Assembly (NCBI RefSeq): GCF_036884295.1
Contig: NZ_CP145608.1
Location: 1,240,001 to 1,304,000 of the forward strand
DNA length: 64,000 nt
Reading direction: 5' to 3'
DNA from: Brochothrix thermosphacta DSM 20171 = FSL F6-1036
Lineage (GTDB): Bacteria; Bacillota; Bacilli; Lactobacillales; Listeriaceae
Position numbers and translations under genes: made by a program. The notes beneath the pieces were generated by a model. It did not search any database. It saw only the letters and a program-made list of their open reading frames with translations, and was not told where the DNA came from. Below are positions 19,089 to 28,759 of this stretch, piece after piece; position 1 is the stretch's first letter; every line of letters begins with the position of its first letter.

Positions 19089-19700
19089 TTAAGAAGTTTT
19101 TTTACTAGATTTAAATTTAATTTTAGATTCGGTACCATTCTTAATACGTGAGATGTTGGCGCGGTGACGGTAAAGAATAAAGATTGTCAGAATCGCCATA
19201 ACGATAATTAACACGTAGTCCTTTAAGAAGATGCTAGCGATTAAACCAACAACAACGGCAATCATTGAGCTAAGTGACACGTAACGTGAAATAACTAGAA
19301 CGATTACAAACACAGCCATGAGTACTAAGAAGACGCTTGGACTATACCCAAGCAGAATCCCTGCAGAAGTTGCGACAGCCTTGCCGCCACGAAGTTTTGC
19401 GTAGGCTGGGTAAATATGCCCGATAACCGCGAAAACACCGATGAGTAAGGGATTGATTGGGACATGAAGCCATACAGGAAGCAAAGTTGCCAAGGTACCT
19501 TTTAAAACATCGATTATCATTACGACAATACCCGCTTTAACACCTAGTATTCTAAATGAGTTAGTAGCACCTAAGTTATGACTACCATATTCTCTGATAT
19601 CTTTTTTAAAGAACCATTTTCCAATCCATAGTCCGGCAGTAAACGATCCAATTAGATAGGCAACAAGCATTAATCCAATAACTTGTGCAATAAATAGCAT
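19089..19700 (-). CDS. plsY: Glycerol-3-phosphate acyltransferase PlsY
   Basis: A 203-aa integral membrane enzyme that moves the acyl group from acyl-phosphate to glycerol-3-phosphate, the first step of phospholipid synthesis. The three conserved motifs are visible: GSHNLGATNSFR, RGGKAVATSAG and a later basic motif near RHRANISRIKNGTE. Five or so hydrophobic helices. It is divergent from parE-parC, its standard neighbours in Bacillota. Confidence 0.95.
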   Translation of the reverse strand: MLFIAQVIGLMLVAYLIGSFTAGLWIGKWFFKKDIREYGSHNLGATNSFRILGVKAGIVVMIIDVLKGTLATLLPVWLHVPINPLLIGVFAVIGHIYPAYAKLRGGKAVATSAGILLGYSPSVFLVLMAVFVIVLVISRYVSLSSMIAVVVGLIASIFLKDYVLIIVMAILTIFILYRHRANISRIKNGTESKIKFKSSKKTS

Positions 19701-20217
19701 ACGAATTCCTCTTCTCTTTAAAAATACTTAACAAGGTAATTATAGAGTATCTCTGTCATAAAAGAAACGTTTATTTTCACCAAGTGTGCTAGAATAGGGG
19801 ACGGGACCAATAGACTGTTTTGTCACAGTAAACAATCACGTAACGCGACAAAGAAACACCGTTGCTTTTATCATCATAACTGCCGATAAGTAGTGAAAAT
19901 GATAAGGCGGGGCATTTTTACCGGTATAGAGTACGACGATTAAACGATTGTAGTGTCATAATTAATGGTGAATTTTAGTAGATATTATAAAATTTTAAAA
20001 GATGTCGATGATTTTTTTGCGACAATCGGTTACACTTAAATTATCGATTCTAAAGTAAAGCTGTGATTTAATTGCTGAATATGCCGTAAGTATTGAGGGA
20101 GTTATACCCGTCCGTCAATGGCTTTATTTGACAAGCGAGTCTTATTTTTGCTATTTTTAATAACGAACGCACGTTTGTGAAAGCAAACATCACATGATAG
20201 AAAGGCGCTGTTAAGCA
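19701..20217. other. Divergent plsY-parE intergenic region
   Basis: 517 bp that must hold both promoters. A loose inverted repeat (TTATCAT near 19870 with ATGATAA near 19902) is seen; no gene or clear operator otherwise. Confidence 0.3.
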
Positions 20218-22197
20218 TTGGTAAAACAAACAACTGAATATAATGATGATGCAATACAGATATTAGAAGGATTAGAAGCTGTTCGAAAACGTCCAGCAAT
20301 GTATATTGGTTCAACCGATGCGCGAGGTTTACATCATCTTGTGTATGAAATAGTAGATAACTCTGTTGATGAGGTCCTTTCTGGGTTTGGTCAAAAAATT
20401 GAAATTACAATAAAAAAAGATAATAGTATCGTCGTAAGTGACGAAGGACGTGGTATGCCTGTTGGTATGCATAGTTCTGGTAAACCAACAGTTGAAGTTA
20501 TTTTAACTGTGCTTCATGCTGGTGGTAAGTTTGGTCAAGGTGGCTATAAAACATCTGGGGGCTTACACGGTGTAGGTGCATCTGTTGTTAACGCTTTGAG
20601 CGAATGGTTAAAAGTTACCGTTTATCGTGATGGGTATGAGTATGAACAAACATTTAAAAACGGTGGGGTACCAGTCACAAAACTTGTTAAGCTGGGAAAA
20701 ACTAAACGCAATGGAACAACGTTGCATTTTAAACCAGACCCAACCATTTTTTCAACAACAACTTATAATTATGATGTTCTTAGCGAACGTTTGCGCGAAT
20801 CAGCTTTCTTGCTTAAAGGCGTTGAAATTATATTAACGGACGAACGTGAAGCAGATAAGTCAGAAACATTCCTTTACGAGGATGGAATTGCTGCGTTTGT
20901 CAGTTATTTAAATGAAGATAAAGAAGGCCTACACGATACAGTTGTGATGGAGGGCGTTCAATCTGAAATGGAAATTGAAATGGCTTTTCAGTTCAATGAT
21001 GCCTATTCAGAAACAATTCTTAGTTTTGTAAATAATGTACGTACAAAAGGCGGGGGAACGCACGAAGCTGGAGCTAAAGCGGCAATGACACGCGTCATGA
21101 ATGAATATGCTCGCCGTACAGGTATGTTAAAAGAAAAAGATAAGAACCTTGAAGGTAGTGATATACGTGAGGGGATGGCAGCTGTTATCTCAATTCGTGT
21201 ACCAGAAGAATACCTCCAATTTGAAGGTCAAACAAAAGAAAAATTAGGAACATCTGAAGCTCGTGCAGCTGTTGATGCCGTTGTTTCTGAACAATTAGCC
21301 TACTTCTTAAACGAAAACCCAGAAGTAAGTCAACTGTTAATTCGTAAATCAATCAAAGCACAACAAGCGCGTGATGCAGCGCGTAAAGCCCGTGAAGACA
21401 CGCGTAATGGTAAAAAACGTAAGCGTTCAGATACACTATTATCAGGTAAATTAACGCCAGCTCAATCACGTAACCCATTGAAAAATGAATTGTACTTAGT
21501 CGAAGGGGATTCGGCCGGTGGTTCTGCCAAGCAAGGTCGTGATCGTCGTTTCCAAGCTGTGTTACCTTTACGAGGAAAAGTTATCAATACTGAAAAAGCT
21601 AAATTAGCTGATATTATGAAAAATGAAGAAATTAGTACAATCATTCATACTATTGGTGCCGGCGTAGGTGCTGATTTTGATATTGAAGATTGTAATTACG
21701 ATAAAATTATTATTATGACCGATGCGGATACTGATGGGGCACATATTCAAGTCTTGCTCTTAACGTTCTTTTATCGTTACATGTTGCCGTTGATTAAAGC
21801 AGGCAAGATTTATATTGCTTTGCCACCCCTTTATAAAGTAAGTAAAGGTGCCGGTAAAAAAGAAGTGATTGAATACGCGTGGACGGACGATGAGTTAGAA
21901 GTGGTCTTAAAAAACTTTAGCCGTGGTTATATTATTCAGCGTTACAAAGGTTTAGGTGAGATGAATGCAGATCAATTATGGTCTACTACAATGGATCCGG
22001 AATCACGTACGTTGATTCGTGTACGCATTGATGATGCTGCGCGTTCTGAACGTCGTATTTCAACGCTGATGGGCGATAAAGTTGAACCGCGTCGTCGTTG
22101 GATTGAAGGTAATGTAGAGTTTACATTAGAAGATGAACAAAGTATTTTAGAAAACGAAAATGTAATGATTGAGGGGGATTCCGATGCCAATTCATGA
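20218..22197 (+). CDS. parE: DNA topoisomerase IV subunit B
   Basis: A 659-aa ATPase subunit of topoisomerase IV, which decatenates daughter chromosomes. The GHKL ATPase fold has EIVDNSVDEVLSG and DEGRGMPVG, then GGLHGVGASVVNALS; the Toprim domain has LVEGDSAGGSAKQGRDR and MTDADTDGAHI. The start is TTG 20218 (AGAAAGG upstream), which matches the usual N-terminal length. It overlaps parC by 14 bp, giving the normal coupled operon. Confidence 0.96.
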   Translation: MVKQTTEYNDDAIQILEGLEAVRKRPAMYIGSTDARGLHHLVYEIVDNSVDEVLSGFGQKIEITIKKDNSIVVSDEGRGMPVGMHSSGKPTVEVILTVLHAGGKFGQGGYKTSGGLHGVGASVVNALSEWLKVTVYRDGYEYEQTFKNGGVPVTKLVKLGKTKRNGTTLHFKPDPTIFSTTTYNYDVLSERLRESAFLLKGVEIILTDEREADKSETFLYEDGIAAFVSYLNEDKEGLHDTVVMEGVQSEMEIEMAFQFNDAYSETILSFVNNVRTKGGGTHEAGAKAAMTRVMNEYARRTGMLKEKDKNLEGSDIREGMAAVISIRVPEEYLQFEGQTKEKLGTSEARAAVDAVVSEQLAYFLNENPEVSQLLIRKSIKAQQARDAARKAREDTRNGKKRKRSDTLLSGKLTPAQSRNPLKNELYLVEGDSAGGSAKQGRDRRFQAVLPLRGKVINTEKAKLADIMKNEEISTIIHTIGAGVGADFDIEDCNYDKIIIMTDADTDGAHIQVLLLTFFYRYMLPLIKAGKIYIALPPLYKVSKGAGKKEVIEYAWTDDELEVVLKNFSRGYIIQRYKGLGEMNADQLWSTTMDPESRTLIRVRIDDAARSERRISTLMGDKVEPRRRWIEGNVEFTLEDEQSILENENVMIEGDSDANS

Positions 22198-24613
22198 TGG
22201 GATTCAAGATTTACCATTAGAAGAAGTCGTTGGCGACCGTTTTGGTCGTTATAGTAAATATATTATTCAAGAACGTGCCTTACCAGATATCCGTGATGGA
22301 CTAAAACCTGTACAACGTCGTATTTTATATGCCATGTATGCGGAAGGTAATACCAATGAAAAAGGGTTCCGTAAATCAGCTAAAACAGTCGGTAACGTTA
22401 TCGGTAACTATCACCCACACGGTGATTCATCAGTGTATGAAGCAATGGTTCGTATGAGTCAAGATTGGAAAAACCGTATGCCTTTAATTGAAATGCATGG
22501 TAACAACGGTAGTATTGATGGTGACTCTGCAGCTGCGATGCGTTATACAGAAGCACGTTTAGGTGCACTGTCGGCTCATTTATTGCAAGACCTTGAAAAA
22601 GGTACAGTGGATATGATCTCAAACTTCGATGAAACAACGCATGAACCAACGGTGTTACCTGCACATTTCCCTAACTTGTTAGTGAATGGTGCAACAGGTA
22701 TTGCTGCGGGTTATGCAACAGATATTCCGCCACATAACTTAGCGGAAGTGATTGAAGCGGTTATTTATCGACTAAAACATCAAAATTGTAGCATTGATGA
22801 TATCATGAAAAAAATTCCTGGCCCTGACTTTCCAACAGGCGGTATCATTCAAGGTGTTAGTGGTATTAGAAAAGCGTATGAAACTGGTAAAGGTAAGATT
22901 TTCATTCGTTCTAAAACTGAAATTGAGACAATTCGTAGTGGTCGTCAACAAATTATTGTGACTGAAATACCTTATGAAGTAAACAAAGCAAACCTTGTCA
23001 AACGTATTGATGAGTTACGTCTCGATAAAAAAGTCGAAGGTATTTCTGAAGTCCGTGATGAAACAGATAGAACAGGCTTACGCATTGCAATTGAATTGAA
23101 AAAAGAAGTGAATGTCACTGGTATTCTTAACTATTTATATAAAAATACGGATTTACAAGTGTCGTATAACTTCAACTTAGTGGCAATTGATAATAAACGC
23201 CCACGTTTAAACGGCATTTTAGGTTTTATTGATGCTTACATTAAGCATCAGCATGAAATTATTACACGCCGTTCGCATTTTGAGATGAAAAAAGCGCGTG
23301 AACGTCAACATATCATCGAAGGTTTGATGAAAGCCTTATCAATTCTTGATGAAGTGATTGCAACAATTCGCTCATCAAAAGATAAGAAAAATGCAAAAGA
23401 TAATATCATTGAAAAATATCAATTTTCTGTTGAACAAGCGGAAGCAATTGTTACTTTACAACTTTATCGTTTAACAAACACTGATATTACTGATTTGCGT
23501 TCAGAAGGTCAGGCGCTATCGGATAAAATTGCGCAATTAGAGGCGATTTTAAGTGATGTAAAAGTAATGAATGCAACACTTGTTAACAACTTGAAAATGA
23601 TTAATAAACAATTCCCAAGTGTACGCCGCTCTCAAATTGAAGAGAAAATTGAGGAATTAACAATCGATCGAACTGTTTTAGTTGCGAGTGAAGAAGTAAT
23701 GGTGACTGTTTCAGAACAAGGATACGTGAAACGTTCTGGTCTCCGTTCATTCAGCGCTTCAAACGGCATCGCTGAACTGGGCATGAAAGAAAATGATCAT
23801 GCTGTTTTTGCTCAGCAAATGAATACCATGGATTTTGTGCTCTTGTTCACAGATAAAGGGAATTATATTTATCGTCCTGTTCACGAGCTCACTGACATAC
23901 GTTGGAAAGATTTAGGTGAACATATTAGTCACTTAGCACATGCAGATAGCAGTGAACGAGTGATTGCTGTTTTACCTGTGAAAGAATTTGATGAATCGAC
24001 GTCAGTTGTCTTTACGACAGCCAACGGGATGATCAAACGCAGTGCGCTTAATCTTTATAATCCACAGCGTTATGCGCGAAGTCTAGCAGCTGTTAAGTTA
24101 AAAGCAGGGGATGAAGTTATCAATGTTTTCCTTGTTCAAGACACAGATACCGTAACAATGACGACTAATTTTGGGTATAACCTTACTTTTGCAATTACCG
24201 ATGTACCTGTAGGTAATGTGCGAACATCAGGTGTAAAAGCGATCAACTTGAAAAAAGAGGATAAGGTAATTGGTTGTGTGAAACTTGAAAAACAACATGA
24301 CTTGTTATTGGTCACTCAACGTGGGTCTGTTAAACGTTTCTCTCAACGCCATTTAGAAGTTCAAAACCGTGCATTGCGTGGTTTATTGATGTTGCGTGAA
24401 TTGAAAGCAAAACCACACCGTTATATCGCAATGATGTCTGTTACAGCAGATGACAAAGTGAATGTGCTGACAGATAAAGGTGAGGTAACAGTGGTAGAAG
24501 TTAAAACAGTTAACAGCGTTTCTGATCGTTATTCAAACGGTTCATTTATATTAGATGAAAATGAAGATGGTCAGGTTAGTGCGGTATGGTTAGACGTTAA
24601 CGTCGCTAAATAA
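22184..24613 (+). CDS. parC: DNA topoisomerase IV subunit A
   Basis: An 809-aa breakage-reunion subunit. The active-site tyrosine is Y121 in AAMRYTEAR. The quinolone-resistance-determining region reads HPHGDSSVYEAM: S82 and E86, equivalent to S80 and E84 of Staphylococcus GrlA, are the susceptible-type residues. The C-terminal beta-pinwheel follows from about residue 490. I start at ATG 22184, 6 bp after GAGGGGG, and not at the TTG 15 bases earlier. Confidence 0.96.
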   Translation: MPIHDGIQDLPLEEVVGDRFGRYSKYIIQERALPDIRDGLKPVQRRILYAMYAEGNTNEKGFRKSAKTVGNVIGNYHPHGDSSVYEAMVRMSQDWKNRMPLIEMHGNNGSIDGDSAAAMRYTEARLGALSAHLLQDLEKGTVDMISNFDETTHEPTVLPAHFPNLLVNGATGIAAGYATDIPPHNLAEVIEAVIYRLKHQNCSIDDIMKKIPGPDFPTGGIIQGVSGIRKAYETGKGKIFIRSKTEIETIRSGRQQIIVTEIPYEVNKANLVKRIDELRLDKKVEGISEVRDETDRTGLRIAIELKKEVNVTGILNYLYKNTDLQVSYNFNLVAIDNKRPRLNGILGFIDAYIKHQHEIITRRSHFEMKKARERQHIIEGLMKALSILDEVIATIRSSKDKKNAKDNIIEKYQFSVEQAEAIVTLQLYRLTNTDITDLRSEGQALSDKIAQLEAILSDVKVMNATLVNNLKMINKQFPSVRRSQIEEKIEELTIDRTVLVASEEVMVTVSEQGYVKRSGLRSFSASNGIAELGMKENDHAVFAQQMNTMDFVLLFTDKGNYIYRPVHELTDIRWKDLGEHISHLAHADSSERVIAVLPVKEFDESTSVVFTTANGMIKRSALNLYNPQRYARSLAAVKLKAGDEVINVFLVQDTDTVTMTTNFGYNLTFAITDVPVGNVRTSGVKAINLKKEDKVIGCVKLEKQHDLLLVTQRGSVKRFSQRHLEVQNRALRGLLMLRELKAKPHRYIAMMSVTADDKVNVLTDKGEVTVVEVKTVNSVSDRYSNGSFILDENEDGQVSAVWLDVNVAK

Positions 24614-24630
24614 CCCTAGGGAGGTCTTTG

Positions 24631-25362
24631 ATGACTGAGATATATGCACATCGAGGAAGCAAGGGGACACACCCTGAGAATACCTTGATAGCCTTTAGAG
24701 AATGCCTTAATTTGGCCATTACAGGAATAGAGCTGGATGTCCATTTATCGAAAGATGGCAAACTGATTGTGATGCATGATGACTTTATTGATCGTACGAC
24801 CAATGGTAAAGGTGAAATTCGCAACTATACACTTGCTGAGTTGAAAAAATTTGATGTGGGTAATTATCGTGATGAACCACAAAAAATTCCTACGTTGGAG
24901 GAAGTACTTGATTTATGTCAGTCATCAGGCTTAACCTTGAACATTGAGCTTAAAACAGATGTAAATCGTTACCGAGGCATTGAACGAAAAGTTTTGCGTT
25001 TACTCAAGAAAAAGCAGGGTGATTTAACCGTTATTTTTTGTTCGTTTAACTTTAAAACGCTGCGCCGTTTACGTCGCTTAAATCGAAAAGCGAACCTCAA
25101 TGTTCTAATTAAACGTAATCTAAAGCCCGGTTTAAAATGGGCAAAAAAAGTGAAAGCTGATGCGATGCATCCGCCGTTTTACATGAAAAATAAAGCTGAG
25201 GCGTGGGAAACACTTTATAAAACCCGTTATTGGACGATTAACAAAGTCGAGGATATGCGTGAGTGTTTTGCAAATCCAAATGTAACAGGCTTTATGACGG
25301 ATTTTCCTGCGTTAGCAGCAGAAATTAAAGAAGAGATGGAAAGGGCGGAAACAGATGTCTAA
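24631..25362 (+). CDS. glpQ: Glycerophosphodiester phosphodiesterase
   Basis: A 243-aa cytoplasmic GDPD enzyme (no signal peptide) that splits glycerophosphodiesters to glycerol-3-phosphate and an alcohol. The catalytic core has AHRGSKGTHPENT with its histidine, IELDVHLSKDG and the second histidine in VMHDDFIDRTTNG; the downstream glutamate is in LNIELKTD. It starts at ATG 24631, 6 bp from AGGGAGG. Listeria has a glpQ homologue just before glpD-miaA; here glpD is missing and miaA overlaps by 8 bp. Confidence 0.88.
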   Translation: MTEIYAHRGSKGTHPENTLIAFRECLNLAITGIELDVHLSKDGKLIVMHDDFIDRTTNGKGEIRNYTLAELKKFDVGNYRDEPQKIPTLEEVLDLCQSSGLTLNIELKTDVNRYRGIERKVLRLLKKKQGDLTVIFCSFNFKTLRRLRRLNRKANLNVLIKRNLKPGLKWAKKVKADAMHPPFYMKNKAEAWETLYKTRYWTINKVEDMRECFANPNVTGFMTDFPALAAEIKEEMERAETDV

Positions 25363-26287
25363 ACGTCCCGTTGTGGCCTTAATTGGCCCAACAGCTGTTG
25401 GGAAAACCGCTTTAAGTTTACATTTAGCGCAACGATTTGGATCTGAAATCATCAGTGGTGATTCGATGCAAATCTATCGTGAGATGAATATTGGTACGGC
25501 GAAAGCAAGCGCAGCTGAGCAAAAACAAGTACGTCACCATATGATTGATATCGTTGATCCGACGACGAACTTTGATGTCTCGCAGTTTGTGCAGACAGCA
25601 CGTCAAGAAATTGATGCCATGCCAATTACTGCTGTCCCCTTAATTGTTGGTGGCACTGGATTATACATTCAATCCGTGTTATTCGATTTTAAATTAGGAC
25701 AAGCACCTGATAACCCAATTGTAAGAGCTAAATACGAACAACTGTTATCGGAACAAGGAAAAGTAGCGTTATTTGCTGAATTAGAAGCAAACGATCCTGT
25801 TTCCGCAACGTTGATTCACCCCAATAATACGCGTCGTGTGATTCGTGCGCTTGAGGTGACTGAGGTAACAGGTATTCCTTTTTCTCAACAACAACCAGAA
25901 CCGCCCCAAGCACATTACCCACATTTAATTATTGGTCTTAATACAGAACGAGAGCGATTGTATGAGCGTATTAATCAACGTGTGGACCAAATGATGAGCG
26001 AAGGTCTTGTTGCTGAAGTAAAGGCCTTACAGAGTAAACTAACAGCTACAACCGCCTATCAAGCAATTGGTTACAAGGAAATTTTAGACTACTTGGACGG
26101 ACGCTGTTCATACGAAGCTGCCGTCGATTTAATCAAGCAACGGTCGCGTCATTATGCCAAACGACAATTAACGTGGTTCAATAATCGGATGAACGTTTCT
26201 TGGCTTGATGCAGAAGATCCTGAATTGCTAGAGAAAGCGACAAAATTAGTAGAAAATTTTATAAATAATACAAAAAAAACTATCTAA
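25355..26287 (+). CDS. miaA: tRNA dimethylallyltransferase
   Basis: A 310-aa enzyme that puts the isopentenyl group on A37 of tRNAs reading UNN codons. The P-loop is GPTAVGKT, followed by ISGDSMQIYREMNIGTAKAS; GGTGLYIQSV and the tRNA-binding QAIGYKEILDYLDG are conserved. Full length. It is followed by a terminator; hfq and hflX, its usual followers, are absent here. Confidence 0.96.
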   Translation: MSKRPVVALIGPTAVGKTALSLHLAQRFGSEIISGDSMQIYREMNIGTAKASAAEQKQVRHHMIDIVDPTTNFDVSQFVQTARQEIDAMPITAVPLIVGGTGLYIQSVLFDFKLGQAPDNPIVRAKYEQLLSEQGKVALFAELEANDPVSATLIHPNNTRRVIRALEVTEVTGIPFSQQQPEPPQAHYPHLIIGLNTERERLYERINQRVDQMMSEGLVAEVKALQSKLTATTAYQAIGYKEILDYLDGRCSYEAAVDLIKQRSRHYAKRQLTWFNNRMNVSWLDAEDPELLEKATKLVENFINNTKKTI

Positions 26288-26303
26288 CTGGGATAGTTTT
26301 TTT
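26272..26303 (+). terminator. Terminator after miaA
   Basis: AAAACTATC pairs with GATAGTTTT (loop TAACTGG) with a T-run. It overlaps the miaA stop codon. Confidence 0.8.
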
Positions 26304-26355
26304 GTTGCTTAAAAGTTGATTTATCAATGTTTGTTAGCAAATTGGACTATACAAA

Positions 26356-26372
26356 TGTAACAAAAACTAACA
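26356..26372. promoter_or_regulatory. GlnR/TnrA box 1
   Basis: TGTAACAAAAACTAACA is a perfect match to the established consensus TGTNA-N7-TNACA. Confidence 0.85.
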
Positions 26373-26385
26373 AAATAAAGTCATC

Positions 26386-26402
26386 TGTAAGAATATCTAA
26401 CA
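26386..26402. promoter_or_regulatory. GlnR/TnrA box 2
   Basis: TGTAAGAATATCTAACA is a second perfect consensus match, starting exactly 30 bp after the first, so both face the same side of the helix. This is the classic autoregulated glnRA promoter design. Confidence 0.85.
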
Positions 26403-26490
26403 TAATGATTGTAATTGAATTTAAAGTCGAGTAAACTTACACTATCATCTTCGTTAAGGTGACAAATTCAAGGTAATGAGGTGATTGGAA

Positions 26491-26850
26491 GTGGCTAACA
26501 GAGAAATTAGACGAACGTTTGCTGTTTTTCCAATTGGTTCCGTCATGAAACTAACAAATTTTAGTGCACGACAAATTCGTTATTATGAGGAGCAACAACT
26601 CATCACTCCCGATCGTAATCAAGGCAATCATCGCTTGTTTTCACTAGATGACATTGATCGTTTGCTAGAAATTAGAGATTTTTTAGATGAAGGTTACACT
26701 ATTGCGGATGTGCGTGATATTTATCGTCGCCGCTTAGAATCTGATAAATCTGACGATGCCAAAACACGTCGTTTATTACGCGAGGAAATTCTAAACTCAG
26801 GTCCATTTAGGCAACAGGGGCAAATGCCAGGTAGCACATTTAGACAATAA
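26491..26850 (+). CDS. glnR: Glutamine synthetase repressor GlnR
   Basis: A 119-aa MerR-family repressor of nitrogen genes that acts when bound by feedback-inhibited glutamine synthetase. The winged helix reads VMKLTNFSARQIRYYEEQQLITP, followed by NHRLFSLDDIDRLLEI; the C-terminal tail that senses GlnA follows. I start at GTG 26491, 7 bp from GAGGTG. It is the first gene of the glnRA operon and sits behind two GlnR boxes. Confidence 0.93.
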   Translation: MANREIRRTFAVFPIGSVMKLTNFSARQIRYYEEQQLITPDRNQGNHRLFSLDDIDRLLEIRDFLDEGYTIADVRDIYRRRLESDKSDDAKTRRLLREEILNSGPFRQQGQMPGSTFRQ

Positions 26851-26881
26851 ACTATTTTACCTATTTTAAGGAGGAAGATTA

Positions 26882-28213
26882 ATGAGTTATACGAAAGAGG
26901 ATTTACTAGCGATTGCAGAAACAGAGCACGTCAAGTTTGTGCGTTTACAGTTCACAGATGTTAACGGTACGATTAAAAATGTTGAGGTGCCAGTTAGTCA
27001 ACTCGATAAGGCACTTAGCAATAAAATGATGTTCGATGGTTCATCAATCGACGGTTTTACTCGTATTGAAGAAAGTGATATGTTATTATATCCCGATTTT
27101 AACACATGGGTGATTTTTCCATGGACGGCAGAAAAAGGCAAAGTAGCACGATTAATTTGTGATGTTTACACACCTAATCTACAACCGTTTACTGGAGATC
27201 CTCGTATGAACTTGAAACGTGTTTTAAAAGAAATGGAAGCAGAAGGGTTCACATCATTCAACTTAGGACCTGAACCAGAGTTTTTCTTATTCAAACTTGA
27301 TGAAAATGGTAAACCCACTTTAGAATTAAATGATAACGCTGGTTACTTTGATTTAGCACCCACTGATTTAGGTGAAAATTGTCGTCGTGATATTGTACTT
27401 GAATTAGAAGCAATGGGCTTTGAAATTGAAGCGTCACATCACGAAGTAGCTTCTGGTCAACATGAAATCGACTGGAAATATGCTGATGCAGTTTCGGCGT
27501 GTGATAATATCCAAACATTTAAATTAGTTGTTAAAACAATTGCTCGTAAACATGGTTTGCATGCAACATTTATGCCAAAACCTATTTATGGCATTAACGG
27601 TTCAGGAATGCATTTCAACATGTCATTATTTAACGAAAAAGGAAATGCCTTTTACGATGAAAATGGCAAAGACGGTTTAAGTGAACTCGCTTATCACTTT
27701 ATTGCAGGGATTTTACGCCATGCAAAAGGGTATACAGCGGTTACTAACCCAACAGTTAACTCATACAAACGCTTAGTACCTGGCTACGAAGCGCCAAGTT
27801 ACATCGCATGGTCATCTTCTAACAGAAGTCCACTTGTTCGTATTCCATCGTCACGTGGCTTATCAACACGCGTTGAATTACGTAGCGTTGATCCATCAGC
27901 GAACCCATATCTTTCTATGGCAGTTGTATTACGTGCTGGTTTAGATGGTATTAAACGCAAATTAGAAGTACCTGCACCAATCGATCGTAACATTTACAGT
28001 ATGACAGCAAGTGAACTAGAAGAAAATGGCATTGATCAATTACCAAGTGATCTTAGCCGAGCACTTGAAGCCTTATCAAAAGATCAAACAATCATTGATG
28101 GATTAGGTGAGCATATTTATGCCAACTTCCTTGAATTGAAAAACCTTGAATGGGATTCTTATAGAACGACTGTACATGCTTGGGAACAAGAGCAATACCT
28201 CGAACTTTATTAA
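26882..28213 (+). CDS. glnA: Glutamine synthetase type I
   Basis: A 443-aa GSI-alpha enzyme that makes glutamine from glutamate, ammonia and ATP. Motifs: [32 protein letters not shown], the ATP-binding [13 protein letters not shown], and the metal-binding [17 protein letters not shown]. It lacks the adenylylation site and long insertion of GSI-beta enzymes, as expected for Bacillota, where control is by feedback and GlnR. Confidence 0.97.
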   Translation: MSYTKEDLLAIAETEHVKFVRLQFTDVNGTIKNVEVPVSQLDKALSNKMMFDGSSIDGFTRIEESDMLLYPDFNTWVIFPWTAEKGKVARLICDVYTPNLQPFTGDPRMNLKRVLKEMEAEGFTSFNLGPEPEFFLFKLDENGKPTLELNDNAGYFDLAPTDLGENCRRDIVLELEAMGFEIEASHHEVASGQHEIDWKYADAVSACDNIQTFKLVVKTIARKHGLHATFMPKPIYGINGSGMHFNMSLFNEKGNAFYDENGKDGLSELAYHFIAGILRHAKGYTAVTNPTVNSYKRLVPGYEAPSYIAWSSSNRSPLVRIPSSRGLSTRVELRSVDPSANPYLSMAVVLRAGLDGIKRKLEVPAPIDRNIYSMTASELEENGIDQLPSDLSRALEALSKDQTIIDGLGEHIYANFLELKNLEWDSYRTTVHAWEQEQYLELY

Positions 28214-28228
28214 TCACCCTAATTAAAG

Positions 28229-28260
28229 CCCGCCAGACTAATGTTTGGTGGTTTTTTTTT
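28229..28260 (+). terminator. Terminator of the glnRA operon
   Basis: CCGCCAGAC (28230-28238) pairs with GTTTGGTGG (28243-28251) with G-T pairing, followed by nine T. Confidence 0.88.
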
Positions 28261-28261
28261 T

Positions 28262-28333
28262 GCTGACAGCGTTGCGAATTTATTCGCTTACGAAAGCAGT
28301 ATGGGACGGAGCATTCGAAAGAAAGTGAGTACT
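28262..28333 (+). repeat. Modular dispersed repeat, copy A
   Basis: Order of parts: GCTGACAGCGTT, hairpin GCGAATTTATTCGC, TTACGAAAGCAGTATGGG, then the end module ACGGAGC...GTGAGTAC. Copies B (43842) and C (30139-30322, inverted) share these modules. It sits directly after the glnA terminator. Confidence 0.75.
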
Positions 28334-28465
28334 ATTCATCTGAATTTTTGAAGTTGTATTCTAGAAATACTTTTTCAATGTTCTTAGACTGCGTTTCATT
28401 TGTGGAGAAATCAATTTGTTGTCACCAAAAATAAGTGTTTGATAGAATGAATCTTAGCCATTTTT

Positions 28466-28525
28466 TCACACTTATTTGTAGTTAGTTGTTAACAGGTGAT
28501 ACGAAATGAAAAGGTAAATATAAGT
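28466..28525. repeat. Degenerate copy of the toxin 5' region
   Basis: This stretch (AGCCATTTTTTCACACTT ... AACAGGTGATACGAAATG) resembles 28833-28898 in the same orientation, but no toxin frame follows it leftward; only a 16-codon frame is seen. It looks like the remains of a second toxin-antitoxin copy. Confidence 0.6.
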
Positions 28526-28534
28526 TGTTATTGC

Positions 28535-28563
28535 TTGAATTCGAGTTATAATTCTCGTACAAT
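28535..28563 (+). promoter_or_regulatory. Promoter of the candidate antitoxin RNA
   Basis: TTGAAT (28535-28540), a 17-bp spacer, then TACAAT (28558-28563): a near-consensus housekeeping promoter with no protein gene behind it. Transcription would start near 28570. Confidence 0.75.
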
Positions 28564-28569
28564 ATAAAT

Positions 28570-28688
28570 AGAGAGAGGCATGCGTCAACATAGCCCTCAA
28601 TGTAGAACCGTTTAAAGACGATGGCTAGAATTAAATAGTTATCAAAAAACCATCTAAGACTGGCAAAAGAGTTAGATGGTTATTTTTT
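28570..28688 (+). ncRNA. Candidate type I antitoxin RNA
   Basis: A predicted RNA of about 120 nt, from the promoter at 28535-28563 to the hairpin terminator at 28648-28688. It holds no start codon with a ribosome site. Near its 5' end it carries AGGCAT (28576-28581) and CAACATAG (28586-28593), which are repeated on the same strand at 28796-28801 and 28790-28797 and can therefore pair with the toxin mRNA at the leader start codon. Its 3' end overlaps the toxin mRNA 3' end. This is the layout of the Fst/par antitoxin RNA II; expression is not shown. Confidence 0.65.
28648..28688. terminator. Shared bidirectional terminator of toxin and antitoxin RNAs
   Basis: AACCATCTAA (28648-28657) pairs perfectly with TTAGATGGTT (28672-28681); the plus strand then has TATTTTTTG and the minus strand TTTTTTGATAAC. 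The toxin stop codon lies in the right arm. Confidence 0.8.
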
Positions 28689-28757
28689 GCTGTTTTTGTA
28701 TAATAACACCAACGCTGCAAATTGAATAACAAGCGCTAATGACTCATATACCGTCAT
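28680..28757 (-). CDS. Candidate type I toxin, BsrG/Hol-Tox-like membrane peptide
   Basis: A 25-aa peptide too short for standard gene callers. It begins MTVYESLALVIQFA, which matches the start of the known Bacillus type I toxins BsrG/BsrE (MTVYESLMIMINF, recalled from the literature), then has a hydrophobic helix and ends KNSKK. Such peptides insert in the membrane and stop growth or depolarise the cell when their antisense RNA is lost. The AAAGG before the start is part of a preceding 11-codon leader ORF that ends 2 bp before the toxin ATG, so translation is probably coupled. It is shorter than BsrG (38 aa). Assignment rests on motif and layout. Confidence 0.7.
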   Translation of the reverse strand: MTVYESLALVIQFAALVLLYKNSKK

Positions 28758-28759
28758 GC

